Positions 23,788-34,182 of a stretch of DNA of 64,000 nucleotides are shown one piece after another; the first letter of the stretch is position 1; every line of letters begins with the position of its first letter. The DNA comes from Halothiobacillus diazotrophicus. GTDB lineage: Bacteria; Pseudomonadota; Gammaproteobacteria; Halothiobacillales; Halothiobacillaceae. Under the pieces are notes generated by a model. That model saw only the letters and a list, made by a program, of their open reading frames with translations, did no database searches and was not told the DNA's origin. The DNA lies in assembly GCF_001663815.1 (NCBI RefSeq), contig NZ_CP016027.1, forward strand, positions 372,001 through 436,000. Reading direction: 5' to 3'. The position numbers were made by a program, and so were the translations under genes.

Positions 23788-24950
23788 TGCGCCAATTCCT
23801 TTCCGGGCAACCCGTACTGTCGACGTCCCTCACGCTCACGCTGATTGCCCCCCTGCTGATCGGTCTGATGTTCGTTCGTTCGGCCTGCGCCGACGACGAT
23901 GAGCAGCCACCCACGCCTGCGGGGCTGACGGCCCTCGTCCAGGTTCAGCCGCTGGCCCGGGAAACCCTGGTCCCGACCATCCGTGCCTATGGTCAGGCCA
24001 TTGCCGACCCCACGCGGACCCTGAGCGTGACGACCCAGACCGGCGGTCAGGTGACCCAGCTGATGGTCGAGGCCGGCCAATGGGTGCACAAGGGGCAGAA
24101 GCTGCTGGTGTTGACGCTCGATCCCAAGGCGCGTCTTGCCTACCAGAAGGCGCAGACACAGTTGAACGTGGCCGAGCAGGATCTGCATCAGAAGCAGTAT
24201 CTGTTCGCCCGGCAGATGGCGACGAAACAGGAGGTCGTGCTTGCCAGACAGGCAGTGACCGATGCCCGCAAAACGCTGATGGCCCAGCGGAAACTCGGTG
24301 CGGGCGAAGCGGTACACGTGATTCGGGCCAGCGAGGATGCGCTGATCCTCACCATGCCGGTTTCCGTGGGCGCCCTGGTGCCGCCTGGGGGCGTGCTCGC
24401 GACGATGTCTGCCCGACACGCGCTCCTGTTGCGTCTGGGCATCGAGCCGGAAGACGCCCCGCGGGTCGCCGCCGGGATGACGGTGACCTTTGCGCCGGTC
24501 TTTACCCGCGTGGTGGATCACCATCCCCAACGCACGGCAAAAGTCGTCCGGGTCGACGGCCGGATCAATCCGGCTACGCGGTTGCTGGATGTGGTGGCAC
24601 GTCCCGATGGTTCGTCGGGAACGGAGGTGGCCTCGGGCGACCTGATCGCCGGGATGACCGTAATGGCGCGGATCGGGCTGCCGTCCCGCACGGGGCTGGT
24701 CGTTCCGACCGATGCGGTGCTCGCGATCGGCAAGGCGCAGCCGCATGTGTTCGTCATCCGGGCGGGGCATGCCGCATCCGTATCCGTTCGACCCGAGCTT
24801 CGTGTCGGGGATCGAACGCTCGTCGCGCCCGTCACGCCCGGCAGTCTCAGGGTGGGGGACGCCATCGTAGTGGCCGGACAGTACGCGCTGAAATCGGACA
24901 TGGCCGTGCGTATCGCCTCCGATGCGTCATCGAACGGTATCCCGCAATGA
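23787..24950 (+). CDS. RND efflux periplasmic adaptor subunit (membrane fusion protein)
   Basis: 387 residues with an N-terminal export signal (LTLTLIAPLLIGLMFVRSACA) and the HlyD/AcrA layout: barrel-sandwich hybrid starting at VTTQTGGQVTQLMVEAGQWVHKGQ, a short coiled-coil hairpin, and beta-barrel and membrane-proximal parts (MTVMARIGLPSRTGLVVPTDAVL). It bridges the RND pump and the outer membrane channel. ATG at 23787 overlaps the upstream stop; the long frame from 23130 is a shadow of the OMF gene. It overlaps the pump by ATGA. Confidence 0.92.
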   Translation: MRQFLSGQPVLSTSLTLTLIAPLLIGLMFVRSACADDDEQPPTPAGLTALVQVQPLARETLVPTIRAYGQAIADPTRTLSVTTQTGGQVTQLMVEAGQWVHKGQKLLVLTLDPKARLAYQKAQTQLNVAEQDLHQKQYLFARQMATKQEVVLARQAVTDARKTLMAQRKLGAGEAVHVIRASEDALILTMPVSVGALVPPGGVLATMSARHALLLRLGIEPEDAPRVAAGMTVTFAPVFTRVVDHHPQRTAKVVRVDGRINPATRLLDVVARPDGSSGTEVASGDLIAGMTVMARIGLPSRTGLVVPTDAVLAIGKAQPHVFVIRAGHAASVSVRPELRVGDRTLVAPVTPGSLRVGDAIVVAGQYALKSDMAVRIASDASSNGIPQ

Positions 24951-27900
24951 CGTTACATCGAGTCAGTTCCTTTGCCGAATGGCTGCTGTCGCATCGCCGT
25001 TCGCTGCTGTTCCTGCTGGTGTTGCTGGTGATCGCGGGTCTCTACGCCGGAACGCGCATGCCGGTTTCTCTGTTCCCCTCCGTCTCCTTCCCGCGCATCG
25101 TCGTGGCGCTGGATGCGGGCGATCGCTCGGCCGAGCAGATGCAGATGGAAATCACGGTGCCCATCGAACGAGCCCTGCGCGGCGTACCCGGTGTCGTGGC
25201 CATCAACTCGACCACCAGTCGCGGCTCTGCGGACGTCGACCTGCGTTTTGCCTGGGGGACGGACATCCTGCAGAAGGTTCAGCAGGTACAGGGCGCGCTG
25301 ACCCAGGCCGTGTCGCAATTGCCGGCCGGGGTGCAATTCCGCGTGCGGCGCATGAATCCGACCCGATTCCCCGTGGTGGCCTACAGCCTGACTTCGGACC
25401 GAATCAGTCCGACCGATCTGCGCCGGATTGCCCGACTACAGATCCTGCCGGTACTGTCCAGCGTATCCGGCGTTCGCCAGGTGTCGCTGCAGGGTGGGCA
25501 GGTCGCAGAATATCGGGTGTCGGTGAATCCGAGCCGTCTGGCGGCCCTGAACCTCTCGATGCAGGACGTGGTGCAGGCGCTCTCGGCGGAAAATACCGTG
25601 CAGGCGGTCGGCAAGCTCCAGGCCCGTGGGCGGCTCGATCTGCTCTTGGCCGATTCCCGCTTCAAAACGGTGGATGAGGTGCGTCAGACCGTGCTGCGCA
25701 CCGGGACCAACGGCATCATCCGCCTCGACGAAGTGGCCGACGTGCGCACGGCGACGGTGCCGAACTACCGGATCGTCACTGCCGACGGCAAGCCGGCCGT
25801 GCTCGTGCAGATCTACCAGAACCTCGGCGGCAATACGATCGCCATCGATCATCGGGTTCAGGCCAAGCTGGCGGCCCTGGAGCCGAGTCTGCCGAAGGGC
25901 ATCACGTTCAAGCGGTGGTACGACCAGAGTACGGTGATTCTGGATTCCGCCAACTCGGTGCGCGATGCGATTCTTCTCGGAATCGTGTTCGCGACCCTGG
26001 TGCTGCTTCTGTTCCTGCGCAGCGTGAAACTTGCCGCGATCACCCTCGTGATGGTGCCCGCCGTGCTGGCGGCGACGACGGTGCTGCTTTCCGTGCTCGG
26101 CATGAGCTTCGACATCATGACGCTGGGCGGGATGGCGGCCGCCGTGGGCCTGATCGTCGACGACATCATCGTGATGCTCGAACAGATCACCCGCAAGCTC
26201 CGTGCGCAGGGCCACGGGCCGAGAACCGTCATGCAGGCCGCCCACGACTTCACACACCCGCTGGCCGGTTCCAGTACGGCGACGATCATCATCTTCCTGC
26301 CGCTGGCTTTCCTGAGCGGCGTCACGGGGGCCTTTTTCAAGGCCTTGTCCCTGACGATGGCCACCGCGCTGATCATCTCGTTCCTGTTCGTCTGGCTGGC
26401 GCTGCCGCTGATCGCCGACAAGCTGCTGGGCGAGCGGGATGCCCATGCGGAAAACACGGGACCGATCGTCCGTCGGGTACATCAGGGCTACGCATGGCTG
26501 ATGCAACGCCTGCTCCATCGTCCGCTCTGGACGCTGCCACTGATTGGCATGGTGATCGGGGTGGGCGTTCTGGCGCTGGGCCGGGTGCCGTCCGGCTTCA
26601 TGCCGGCCATGAACGAGGGGGGCTTCGTGCTGGATTATCAGACGGCGCCGGGTACCTCGCTGGTCGAGACCGATCGGCTGGTGCGTCAGGTCGAGCATAT
26701 CTTCGCGACCACCCCCGAGGTGGCGACCTGGACGCGCCGGACGGGCACCCAGCTTGGGGGCGGGCTCACCGAAGCGAATCAGGGGGACATGTTCATCCTG
26801 CTGAAGAGCCCCCAGGGCCAGCAGGCGGTCATGGACAAGATTGCGGAGCGCATCCAGACCGAGGTACCGGGATTCGAGCTGCTGGACATGAACCAGCCCA
26901 TGCAGGATCTGATCGGCGATCTCAGCGGCTCGCCCCGGCCGGTGGTGGTCCGCTTGAGCGGGGCCGGCTGGCAGACGCTTCAGGCGCTTGCGCCGAAGGT
27001 GGCCGATGCCCTGGGCAAGGTGCAGGGGCTCAAGGAAATCAACGACGGGCTGGTGGTTGCGGGCGGCGCGGTAGATATCCGGATCGACCACGTCCGGGCC
27101 GCGCTGGAAGGGATGACACCGGCGGGCATTACGCAACAGCTTGATACCCTGCTGGCCGGTTCCGTGCCCACGCGTATCCGGGTTGGCCAGGAAATGATCG
27201 GCGTGCGTGTCTGGGTGCCCCAGCAGGATCGCCGGTCGTTGGCGGACATCCGCCAGATGATGCTTCGGGCACCCGATGGTCATCTCGTCCCGGTGGCGCG
27301 CGTGGCGACTTTGACCCGGGTCAACGGCATCGCCGAGATTACGCGGCACGACCTGCAGCCGGCCGTATCGGTATCCGCCCGGATCGAGGGGCGCGGGTTC
27401 GGTGCGACCATCGGCGATGTAAAGCGGGTGCTCGCGGCACCGGGCCTGCTCCCGCCCGGCGTGCACTATGAATTCGGCGGGCTGTACCTGCAGCAGCAAA
27501 AAGCCTTCGGCGGCCTCATGCTGGTGTTCGTGGCAGCCGCACTGTTGGTGTTTCTCGCCTTGCTGTTCCTTTACGAACAGTTCACGGCGGCCCTGGCGAT
27601 CATGACGGCGCCGCTGCTGGCGGTGGGTGGCGTGTTCACCGGGTTGTGGCTGGCGGGGCAGACCCTGAACATCTCTGCCCTGATGGGCATGATCATGATC
27701 ATCGGGATCGTGACCGAAGTCGCCGTGTTCTACTTTTCCGAGCTTTCCGTCCTGCGCGCTGCGGATGCGCCGGTTACCCCGGCGCTGCTGATCGAGGCAG
27801 GCATCAATCGGATCCGTCCCATTGCCATGACCACCATCGCCGCCATTCTGGCACTGCTCCCCCTGGGGCTCGGTATCGGGCAGGGGTCCGCGATGCAGCA

Positions 27901-28018
27901 GCCGCTGGCGATCGCGATCATTTCCGGCCTGGCCATCCAGATGCCGCTGGTGCTGGTGATCATGCCGGTGATCTACCGGGTACTGCTGAACGTGGGGCGG
28001 CGTGCGGCAGCGCAGTGA
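24947..28018 (+). CDS. RND-family efflux pump, inner membrane permease
   Basis: 1023 residues with the AcrB/CusA architecture: an N-terminal helix, porter domain PVSLFPSVSFPRIVVAL, six-helix bundle, second porter domain and six more helices. The proton-relay aspartates are Asp405/Asp406 in VGLIVDDIIVMLEQI; two adjacent aspartates are typical of the drug/hydrophobe (HAE) group rather than the heavy-metal (HME) group. The likely substrate is therefore a hydrophobic or amphiphilic compound; this cannot be narrowed further. Translation is probably coupled to the adaptor. Confidence 0.93.
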   Translation: MTLHRVSSFAEWLLSHRRSLLFLLVLLVIAGLYAGTRMPVSLFPSVSFPRIVVALDAGDRSAEQMQMEITVPIERALRGVPGVVAINSTTSRGSADVDLRFAWGTDILQKVQQVQGALTQAVSQLPAGVQFRVRRMNPTRFPVVAYSLTSDRISPTDLRRIARLQILPVLSSVSGVRQVSLQGGQVAEYRVSVNPSRLAALNLSMQDVVQALSAENTVQAVGKLQARGRLDLLLADSRFKTVDEVRQTVLRTGTNGIIRLDEVADVRTATVPNYRIVTADGKPAVLVQIYQNLGGNTIAIDHRVQAKLAALEPSLPKGITFKRWYDQSTVILDSANSVRDAILLGIVFATLVLLLFLRSVKLAAITLVMVPAVLAATTVLLSVLGMSFDIMTLGGMAAAVGLIVDDIIVMLEQITRKLRAQGHGPRTVMQAAHDFTHPLAGSSTATIIIFLPLAFLSGVTGAFFKALSLTMATALIISFLFVWLALPLIADKLLGERDAHAENTGPIVRRVHQGYAWLMQRLLHRPLWTLPLIGMVIGVGVLALGRVPSGFMPAMNEGGFVLDYQTAPGTSLVETDRLVRQVEHIFATTPEVATWTRRTGTQLGGGLTEANQGDMFILLKSPQGQQAVMDKIAERIQTEVPGFELLDMNQPMQDLIGDLSGSPRPVVVRLSGAGWQTLQALAPKVADALGKVQGLKEINDGLVVAGGAVDIRIDHVRAALEGMTPAGITQQLDTLLAGSVPTRIRVGQEMIGVRVWVPQQDRRSLADIRQMMLRAPDGHLVPVARVATLTRVNGIAEITRHDLQPAVSVSARIEGRGFGATIGDVKRVLAAPGLLPPGVHYEFGGLYLQQQKAFGGLMLVFVAAALLVFLALLFLYEQFTAALAIMTAPLLAVGGVFTGLWLAGQTLNISALMGMIMIIGIVTEVAVFYFSELSVLRAADAPVTPALLIEAGINRIRPIAMTTIAAILALLPLGLGIGQGSAMQQPLAIAIISGLAIQMPLVLVIMPVIYRVLLNVGRRAAAQ

Positions 28019-28140
28019 TCTCGCCGTTGATCCAGGCATAGGGTCCGGTCGTAGGGGAACGAACCGTGGGCGCCCATTGCCCGATCGCAATTTGCTATCA
28101 TGCACGCATCTTTCGCTTGTCCATCTAAGGAGACGCCCCT

Positions 28141-28770
28141 ATGGCGATCGCTAACCGTCGTTCGGTCATGACCCTGTTCACCAACCCTGAAAGCCCGGAT
28201 TGCCACCGAACTCGGATCGTCCTTGCCGAAAAGGAACTCACCGCCGATGTGATCGATATCTCCGTGGGGGAGATTCCCGAAGATTTTCACGACCTGAGCC
28301 CGGAAGGCACGGTGCCGGTGCTGGCCGATCGCGATCTCGTGATCACCAATGCCCGCGTGATCATGGAATACCTGGACGAGCGCTTCCCGCATCCGCCGCT
28401 GATGCCGGTCGATCCGGTCAGCCGTGCCAAGGTGCGCACCGCCTTGTACACCATCGAACGGGACTGGTACGGTTTGCTGCCCGAGTTCGAACGGGGCGAG
28501 AAGACCGTTTCCCGTGCACGCAAGCAGCTGCGCGAAGGGCTGCTGGCCCTGGCCCCGGCCTTCGGTCACCAGCCGTTCTTCATGAGCGAGGAGTTCAGCC
28601 TGACGGACGTGACGCTGTCTGCGCTGCTGTGGCGTCTGCCCGTATACGGTATCGAGCTGTCCGGCGCCGGTTCCAAGCCCGTGCTCGATTACATGAAGCG
28701 CATGTTCGACCGCCCGACCTTCCAGTTGAGCCTCACCGAAGTCGAGCGCGAGATGCGCGACCGCTACTGA
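28141..28770 (+). CDS. sspA: Stringent starvation protein A
   Basis: 209 residues with a glutathione-S-transferase-like fold that lacks enzyme activity. The N-terminus is MTLFTNPESPDCHRTRIVLAEKEL, then VGEIPEDFHDLSPEGTVPVL and ARVIMEYLDERFPHPPLMP, all typical of SspA, which binds RNA polymerase and controls acid and starvation responses. Its pairing with sspB 32 bases downstream is the standard order in beta- and gammaproteobacteria. The ATG follows AAGGAGACGCCCC. The M10 start is also possible. Confidence 0.96.
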   Translation: MAIANRRSVMTLFTNPESPDCHRTRIVLAEKELTADVIDISVGEIPEDFHDLSPEGTVPVLADRDLVITNARVIMEYLDERFPHPPLMPVDPVSRAKVRTALYTIERDWYGLLPEFERGEKTVSRARKQLREGLLALAPAFGHQPFFMSEEFSLTDVTLSALLWRLPVYGIELSGAGSKPVLDYMKRMFDRPTFQLSLTEVEREMRDRY

Positions 28771-28802
28771 TCGCGCCCAGTCATTGCCATTAGGGATATC
28801 CC

Positions 28803-29324
28803 ATGCTTTCCAAACGCCCCTACCTCATCCAGGCCCTGTACGAATGGACCGTCGATCAGGGTCACGTGCCGATCATCGTCGTCGATGCCACGGTATCGCG
28901 GGTGGTGGTTCCGCCGGCGCATGTCGAGGAAGGGCAGATCCATTTGAACATCAGCCCGAATGCAGTTCGGGATTTCTCGATGGATCGGGCGGCCATCGCC
29001 TTCGAAGCGCGTTTTGGCGGCAAGGCCGAGTCCGTGTTCGTGCCCATGCGCGCGGTCATCGGCATTTATGATCGCGATTCCGGCAGCGGCGCGCAGTTCC
29101 CACCGGAACCGGACGAGGAATTCATGGACGATGACGATCAACCGGCCGTACCCACCCTGAGCCTGGCGGGCGCGAAATCGCCGGAGCCCCCTACGCCCCT
29201 GCGGCCCGTCACCGATGACACGGCAGCGGCCGCCGATGAGGCATCCCCGACGTCCGAACCGGACGACGAACCGCCAACGCCGCCCGACGGTCCAAAAGGT
29301 CCTCGCCTGCGCATCGTCAAGTAG
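28803..29324 (+). CDS. sspB: ClpXP adaptor SspB
   Basis: 173 residues. The substrate-binding domain covers about residues 1-105: RPYLIQALYEWTVDQGHVPI, HLNISPNAVRDFSMD and IYDRDSGSGAQF. SspB brings ssrA-tagged proteins to ClpXP. The tail is long, acidic and Pro/Thr-rich and ends in PKGPRLRIVK, the short basic/hydrophobic motif that docks onto ClpX. Confidence 0.95.
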   Translation: MLSKRPYLIQALYEWTVDQGHVPIIVVDATVSRVVVPPAHVEEGQIHLNISPNAVRDFSMDRAAIAFEARFGGKAESVFVPMRAVIGIYDRDSGSGAQFPPEPDEEFMDDDDQPAVPTLSLAGAKSPEPPTPLRPVTDDTAAAADEASPTSEPDDEPPTPPDGPKGPRLRIVK

Positions 29325-29525
29325 GCCCGCGCAGATTCGGATCTTCGTGCCGCAGTTGCCCATTGTCGGACAAACGTGCACGGTACGGATCCGAGGGCGA
29401 CGTTTTTCCAACCTGAGCCCCGTTCCGGAGGTTTGGTCCCGTCACGGGTTTGGTTATACTGCGATCAAGACGTGAAAAACTGCGTGAACTGTTGTGTTTA
29501 AGACAATGATTTTTTGTGTATTTGA

Positions 29526-31904
29526 ATGAGCCAAGCCAAGCAAACCATGCTGTTTCAACCCCAGCGGATGGTGGCCGATCTTTTCCTGGTCGGCCTGATT
29601 CTGCTCATGGGGTATTACAGTATTTCACTGTTCACCTATTCGCCCGCTGATCCCGGCTTCAGCACCACGGGGCAGGGCGGTCACCTGCATAACGCTGGTG
29701 GACTGATTGGTGCCTGGTTGGCGGACTTCTCCCGATTCCTTCTGGGGTATGGGGCATTTGCGCTACCGCCGATGGTGCTGGTGTTCGCCTTGCGTCAGTT
29801 CGTGCGGCTGCGTGCCGGCAACGGTTTGCTGGACGTGTTCATGGCGATCCAGATCGGCGGGGTGATCCTCACGGTGTTTGCGGTCACCGTTCTGGCGGCA
29901 ATTCACCAGCCACCGAATACCGGCATGGGCGTCTCGGCCGGCGGGGTGATCGGCAACGTCCTCGCCAATGGGGTGATTCATTACCTGGGCGCATTGGGCG
30001 GCACCGTGCTGATGCTCGGATTCCTCATGCTGGCGTTCTCGACGGTCTCGGGCCTCTCCTGGTTTGCCGTGTTCGAACTGATCGGCCGCTTTCTCGAAGG
30101 CGTGTTCGTACTGCTGGCACGGCTCGGTGGCTTACTGACCCAACGCGTTCCGCGCGTGACCGTCGCGACGTCCTCTGGGGTCGACGACACCGCTGCGGGC
30201 GCCACGGATTTCAGCCTGACACCGGCACCGCGCCGTCGCAGGAAAGCGGTCGATACGAGCGAACGGGTCGAACCCAGCCTGGCAGAGACGGCGTCCGAAC
30301 CGATCGAGGCCCCCAAACCCCTGCTGCCCAGCCTGAGCAAGAAATCGCGCACAGCCGCCGCGCCCAAGCCGCCACGGCCGATCCAGCCGGTACTCGGCAC
30401 AGAGAATGGTCTGCCGATTGTGGATCTGCTCGATTTCGCGCCAAAAGCCGAGACCGGTTACAGCCCGGAAACCCTGCAGGCCATGTCCCAGTTGATCGAG
30501 GATCGTCTGGAAGAGTTCGGCGTGCGCGTCGATGTGGTCGCGGCCACGCCGGGCCCCGTGATCACGCGGTTCGAACTGCAGCCGGCCGCCGGGGTGAAGG
30601 TCAGCCAGATTTCCAACCTGGCCAAGGATCTGGCCCGCGCGCTGTCGATCGTCTCCGTGCGGGTCGTCGAGGTGATTCCCGGTAAGTCCACCGTGGGGCT
30701 CGAAATTCCCAACCAGGTGCGCGAAATCATATCCCTGCGCGAACTGATCGAATCGAAGCATTACCGGGACAGCAAGTCCTCGCTCACCATGGCCCTCGGC
30801 AAGGACATTGCCGGTGGCGCCGTGACGGCGGATCTGGCCCGCATGCCGCACCTGCTGGTGGCGGGGACGACCGGTTCGGGCAAGTCCGTGGGCGTGAATG
30901 CCATGATTCTCAGCCTGCTGTACAAGTCGCGCCCGGAAGATGTCCGTCTGATCCTGATCGATCCGAAGATGCTGGAACTCTCCGTGTACGAAGGCATTCC
31001 TCATCTGCTCGCGCCCGTCGTGACGGACATGAAGGAGGCGGCCAACGCCCTGCGCTGGGCCGTGGGCGAGATGGAGCGACGCTACAAGCTCATGTCGGCG
31101 CTGGGCGTGCGGAATCTCGCCGGTTGCAACGAGAAGATCCGCACGGCCGCTGCCCGTGGCGAGCCCCTGCGCGATCCCTTCCACAATCCGGCGGAGGCCT
31201 TCGATCCGGACTTGCCGGCGCCGGAACTGGAGGCCTTGCCCTTCATCGTGATCGTGGTGGACGAATTCGCCGACATGATGATGGTGGTCGGCAAAAAGGT
31301 GGAAGAACTGATTGCCCGACTGGCCCAGAAAGCCCGTGCGGCGGGGATTCATCTGATCCTGGCCACCCAGCGGCCTTCCGTGGATGTGATCACCGGTCTG
31401 ATCAAGGCGAACATTCCGACCCGGATATCCTTCCAGGTATCCTCCAAGATCGACTCGCGCACGATTCTCGACCAGATGGGTGCGGAGAATCTGCTGGGCC
31501 ACGGCGACATGCTCTATCTGCCGCCCGGCACCGGTCTGCCCAAACGTGTTCATGGCGCTTTCGTGAGCGATGACGAGGTGCATCGCGTGGTCGAGGCGCT
31601 CAAGGCCCTGGGCGAACCGAACTATATCGAGGCGGTGCTGTCTGACGAATCCGCCGCTGCGGTGACCCTGCCGGGCGAGAAGCCTGTTTCGTCGTCGGGC
31701 GAAGCCGTCGACGAATATTACGATCAGGCGGTTGCGATCGTGACCGAAACGCGCAAGGCGTCCATCTCCTATGTCCAGCGACGGTTGAAGATCGGTTACA
31801 ACCGCGCCGCGCGCCTGATCGAGGAAATGGAGAACGATGGGATCGTCGGTCAGCTACAGGCCAACGGGTCCCGCGAGGTATTGGCGCCGCCCCCACCCAA
31901 ATGA
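29526..31904 (+). CDS. ftsK: DNA translocase FtsK
   Basis: 792 residues. Four N-terminal membrane helices (for example [18 protein letters not shown] and [17 protein letters not shown]) are followed by a short, charged linker (about residues 215-290) and the motor domain with Walker [13 protein letters not shown], Walker [16 protein letters not shown], and a C-terminal winged-helix gamma domain ([25 protein letters not shown]). It pumps DNA at the septum and activates XerCD. The linker is shorter than in E. coli FtsK. A candidate extended -10 (TGGTTATACT) lies at 29451-29460. Confidence 0.96.
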   Translation: MSQAKQTMLFQPQRMVADLFLVGLILLMGYYSISLFTYSPADPGFSTTGQGGHLHNAGGLIGAWLADFSRFLLGYGAFALPPMVLVFALRQFVRLRAGNGLLDVFMAIQIGGVILTVFAVTVLAAIHQPPNTGMGVSAGGVIGNVLANGVIHYLGALGGTVLMLGFLMLAFSTVSGLSWFAVFELIGRFLEGVFVLLARLGGLLTQRVPRVTVATSSGVDDTAAGATDFSLTPAPRRRRKAVDTSERVEPSLAETASEPIEAPKPLLPSLSKKSRTAAAPKPPRPIQPVLGTENGLPIVDLLDFAPKAETGYSPETLQAMSQLIEDRLEEFGVRVDVVAATPGPVITRFELQPAAGVKVSQISNLAKDLARALSIVSVRVVEVIPGKSTVGLEIPNQVREIISLRELIESKHYRDSKSSLTMALGKDIAGGAVTADLARMPHLLVAGTTGSGKSVGVNAMILSLLYKSRPEDVRLILIDPKMLELSVYEGIPHLLAPVVTDMKEAANALRWAVGEMERRYKLMSALGVRNLAGCNEKIRTAAARGEPLRDPFHNPAEAFDPDLPAPELEALPFIVIVVDEFADMMMVVGKKVEELIARLAQKARAAGIHLILATQRPSVDVITGLIKANIPTRISFQVSSKIDSRTILDQMGAENLLGHGDMLYLPPGTGLPKRVHGAFVSDDEVHRVVEALKALGEPNYIEAVLSDESAAAVTLPGEKPVSSSGEAVDEYYDQAVAIVTETRKASISYVQRRLKIGYNRAARLIEEMENDGIVGQLQANGSREVLAPPPPK

Positions 31905-32085
31905 TCGATGAGGGCTGAGTCCGCAAGAATCGCCCTGCGCCGCCCTGGGGGTGCCAGTCAGTGATCGCGGCTGATCTTTATGCCGCGGATCGTTGTTCCA
32001 ACGATGGGTCATTTCCTTTCGCTACGGGCGAATTTTCCTTTTGTACGCTATTTTCCCGAGAGTGTCGGGTGTTCAGGTGAGTATC

Positions 32086-32787
32086 ATGATGCGTCGTCGC
32101 GGTTTGTCGGGTTTGGTCCTCGGGCTGATGGGTTGGGTGATGCTGGGCGCGGGCTCCTGGACGGTCGCTTATGCGCAGAACGAGGGCGGCGCGGACGTCC
32201 AGGCATTTCCGCTGGGTTCCGACACAAATCCCGCCGATACGCGGCCGCTGACCGAGTTCGTCCAGAAACTCAAGAGCTTTTCCGCCAATTTCGTCCAGCA
32301 GCAGGTCAATGCGCGGGGCCTGAAGCAGGCGCCGTCCTACGGTCATTTCGTGCTTTCCCGACCCGGACGGTTCTTCTGGGTGTACGAAAAACCCTATGTG
32401 CAGAAGCTGATCGCCAACGACGGGACTCTGTGGGTTTACGATCCCGATCTGGCACAGGTCACCCGCAGTTCGCTCACCAAGGATCGCGGTGCGCCGATTG
32501 CCATCTTCCTCGGCACCAAGCCGCTGGATTCGGTGTTCACCATCAGCGCTCAGGGCAAGAATGACGGGCTGTCCTGGTTCGGGCTCGTCGATCGGGCCGG
32601 TCAGAGCGATTTCAGCCAGCTGCAGGTCGGCATGGACGACCAGGGCATCAAGGCGATGGTGTTTACCGACAAGCTGGGTAATCGCACTACCGTGCAGTTC
32701 AGCGACCGCAAGGTGAATCAGCCCGTGGATCAGAAGCTGTTCGCCTTCACGCCGCCGCCGGGCGTTGATGTGGTTGAAAATCGCTGA
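32086..32787 (+). CDS. lolA: Outer-membrane lipoprotein carrier LolA
   Basis: 233 residues. An Arg-rich signal peptide leads to AYAQ and the mature chain follows. The periplasmic LolA fold is seen in TEFVQKLKSFSANFVQQQV, GHFVLSRPGRFFWVYEKPYVQKLIANDGTLWVYDPDLAQV and QVGMDDQGIKAMVFTDKLGNRT. It carries lipoproteins from LolCDE to LolB. The frame opens at 31993, but ATG at 32086 has CAGGTGAG upstream and gives a proper signal peptide. A 50-base non-coding gap then leads to rarA; order ftsK-lolA-rarA is common in gammaproteobacteria. Confidence 0.94.
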   Translation: MMRRRGLSGLVLGLMGWVMLGAGSWTVAYAQNEGGADVQAFPLGSDTNPADTRPLTEFVQKLKSFSANFVQQQVNARGLKQAPSYGHFVLSRPGRFFWVYEKPYVQKLIANDGTLWVYDPDLAQVTRSSLTKDRGAPIAIFLGTKPLDSVFTISAQGKNDGLSWFGLVDRAGQSDFSQLQVGMDDQGIKAMVFTDKLGNRTTVQFSDRKVNQPVDQKLFAFTPPPGVDVVENR

Positions 32788-32836
32788 TTCGCCTTCGATC
32801 ACGCCAACACGCACAACAACATTCGCGCCACGCCTC

Positions 32837-34138
32837 ATGCACGATCTGTTTCATCAGGAACCCACGCCGCCGCTGGCCGAGGCCTTGCGTCCCAAGACCC
32901 TGGACGAGGTGATCGGCCAGAGCCATCTGCTGGGTGCGGGCAAGCCATTGCGGCTGGCCTTCGATGCCGGCAAGCCGCATTCGATGATCTTGTGGGGGCC
33001 GCCGGGGGTGGGCAAGACCACACTGGCGCGCTTGACGGCTCAGGCCTTCGATGGCGAATTCATCGCATTGTCTGCTGTGTTTTCCGGCGTCAAGGACATC
33101 CGCGCCGCCATGGATCAGGCGGAACGGAATCTGGCGCTGGACAAGCGCACGATCCTCTTCATTGATGAGATCCATCGGTTCAACAAGGCGCAGCAGGATG
33201 CGTTGCTGCCCTATGCCGAGTCCGGTCTCGTGACGCTGATCGGCGCCACCACGGAAAACCCGTCCTTCGAGGTGAATTCGGCCCTGTTGTCCCGGGCACA
33301 GGTCTATGTCCTGAAATCCCTGACGGAAGCCGAACTGCGTCAACTGATCGATCGCGCGCGGCATACGGTACTGACCCGGATCGAATTCTCGTCCGACGCG
33401 CTGGATGCCCTGATCGGTCTGGCCGACGGCGATGCGCGGCGTCTGCTGAACATGCTCGAACAGCTGGATACGGCGGCGACCGCCTCGGGGCAGGGTGTGA
33501 TCGATACGGATTTCCTGCAGAATGCCCTGACCCAGGGGGCCCGGCGATTCGACAAGGGCGGCGAGCATTTCTACGATCAGATTTCCGCCCTGCACAAGTC
33601 CGTGCGCGGATCGAATCCGGACGCCGCCCTGTACTGGCTGTGCCGCATGCTCGACGGCGGAGCGGATCCGAAATATCTTTCACGCCGAATCGTGCGCATG
33701 GCCTGGGAGGATATCGGCCTGGCTGATCCGCGGGCAATGCAGATTGCCAACGACGCCGCGACGACCTACGAACGGCTGGGTTCACCCGAGGGCGAATTGG
33801 CGCTGGGACAGGCCGTGATCTATCTCGCCGTTGCCGCCAAGAGCAATGCAGGGTACATGGCCTTCAACCGGGCAATGTCTTTCGTCAAGCAGGATCAATC
33901 CCGCGAGGTACCCATCCACTTGCGCAACGCACCGACGAAGCTGATGAAGGAACTCGGCTACGGTCATGCCTACCGCTATGCCCATGACGAACCCCATGCG
34001 TATGCGGCGGGCGAAAGCTACTTGCCCGAAGGCATGGCCGATCCGGGCTGGTATCAGCCGGTGCCCCGCGGGCTCGAGGAGCAGATTGCACAGAAGATGG
34101 CCTTTCTCCGAAAGCTGGACGACGAAGCCGAGTCGTGA
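32837..34138 (+). CDS. rarA: Replication-associated recombination protein RarA (MgsA)
   Basis: 433 residues of AAA+ ATPase. It has PLAEALRPKTLDEVIGQSHLLG, Walker A LWGPPGVGKTTLARL, Walker B RTILFIDEIHRFNKAQQDALL, sensor I LIGATTENPSFEVNSALLSR and the C-terminal tetramer region ISALHKSVRGSNPDAALYWL. RarA acts at stalled replication forks. The ATG at 32837 gives the family's N-terminus; the frame is open from 32765, overlapping lolA. Confidence 0.95.
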   Translation: MHDLFHQEPTPPLAEALRPKTLDEVIGQSHLLGAGKPLRLAFDAGKPHSMILWGPPGVGKTTLARLTAQAFDGEFIALSAVFSGVKDIRAAMDQAERNLALDKRTILFIDEIHRFNKAQQDALLPYAESGLVTLIGATTENPSFEVNSALLSRAQVYVLKSLTEAELRQLIDRARHTVLTRIEFSSDALDALIGLADGDARRLLNMLEQLDTAATASGQGVIDTDFLQNALTQGARRFDKGGEHFYDQISALHKSVRGSNPDAALYWLCRMLDGGADPKYLSRRIVRMAWEDIGLADPRAMQIANDAATTYERLGSPEGELALGQAVIYLAVAAKSNAGYMAFNRAMSFVKQDQSREVPIHLRNAPTKLMKELGYGHAYRYAHDEPHAYAAGESYLPEGMADPGWYQPVPRGLEEQIAQKMAFLRKLDDEAES

Positions 34139-34153
34139 CCCGCTAACAGCGGG
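34139..34153. terminator. Hairpin after rarA
   Basis: CCCGCT and AGCGGG with an AAC loop, starting at the rarA stop codon. It has no T-run. It lies between converging rarA and the GGDEF gene, so it may act on either, weakly. Confidence 0.3.
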
Positions 34154-34182
34154 AAAGCGATCGACTCAGATGCGTTATCTGT

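Noticed and set aside
25436-28105. An 889-codon minus-strand open frame opposite the RND pump
   Set aside because: Antisense shadow with Arg/His/Gln-rich translation; the plus-strand RND pump is unmistakable.
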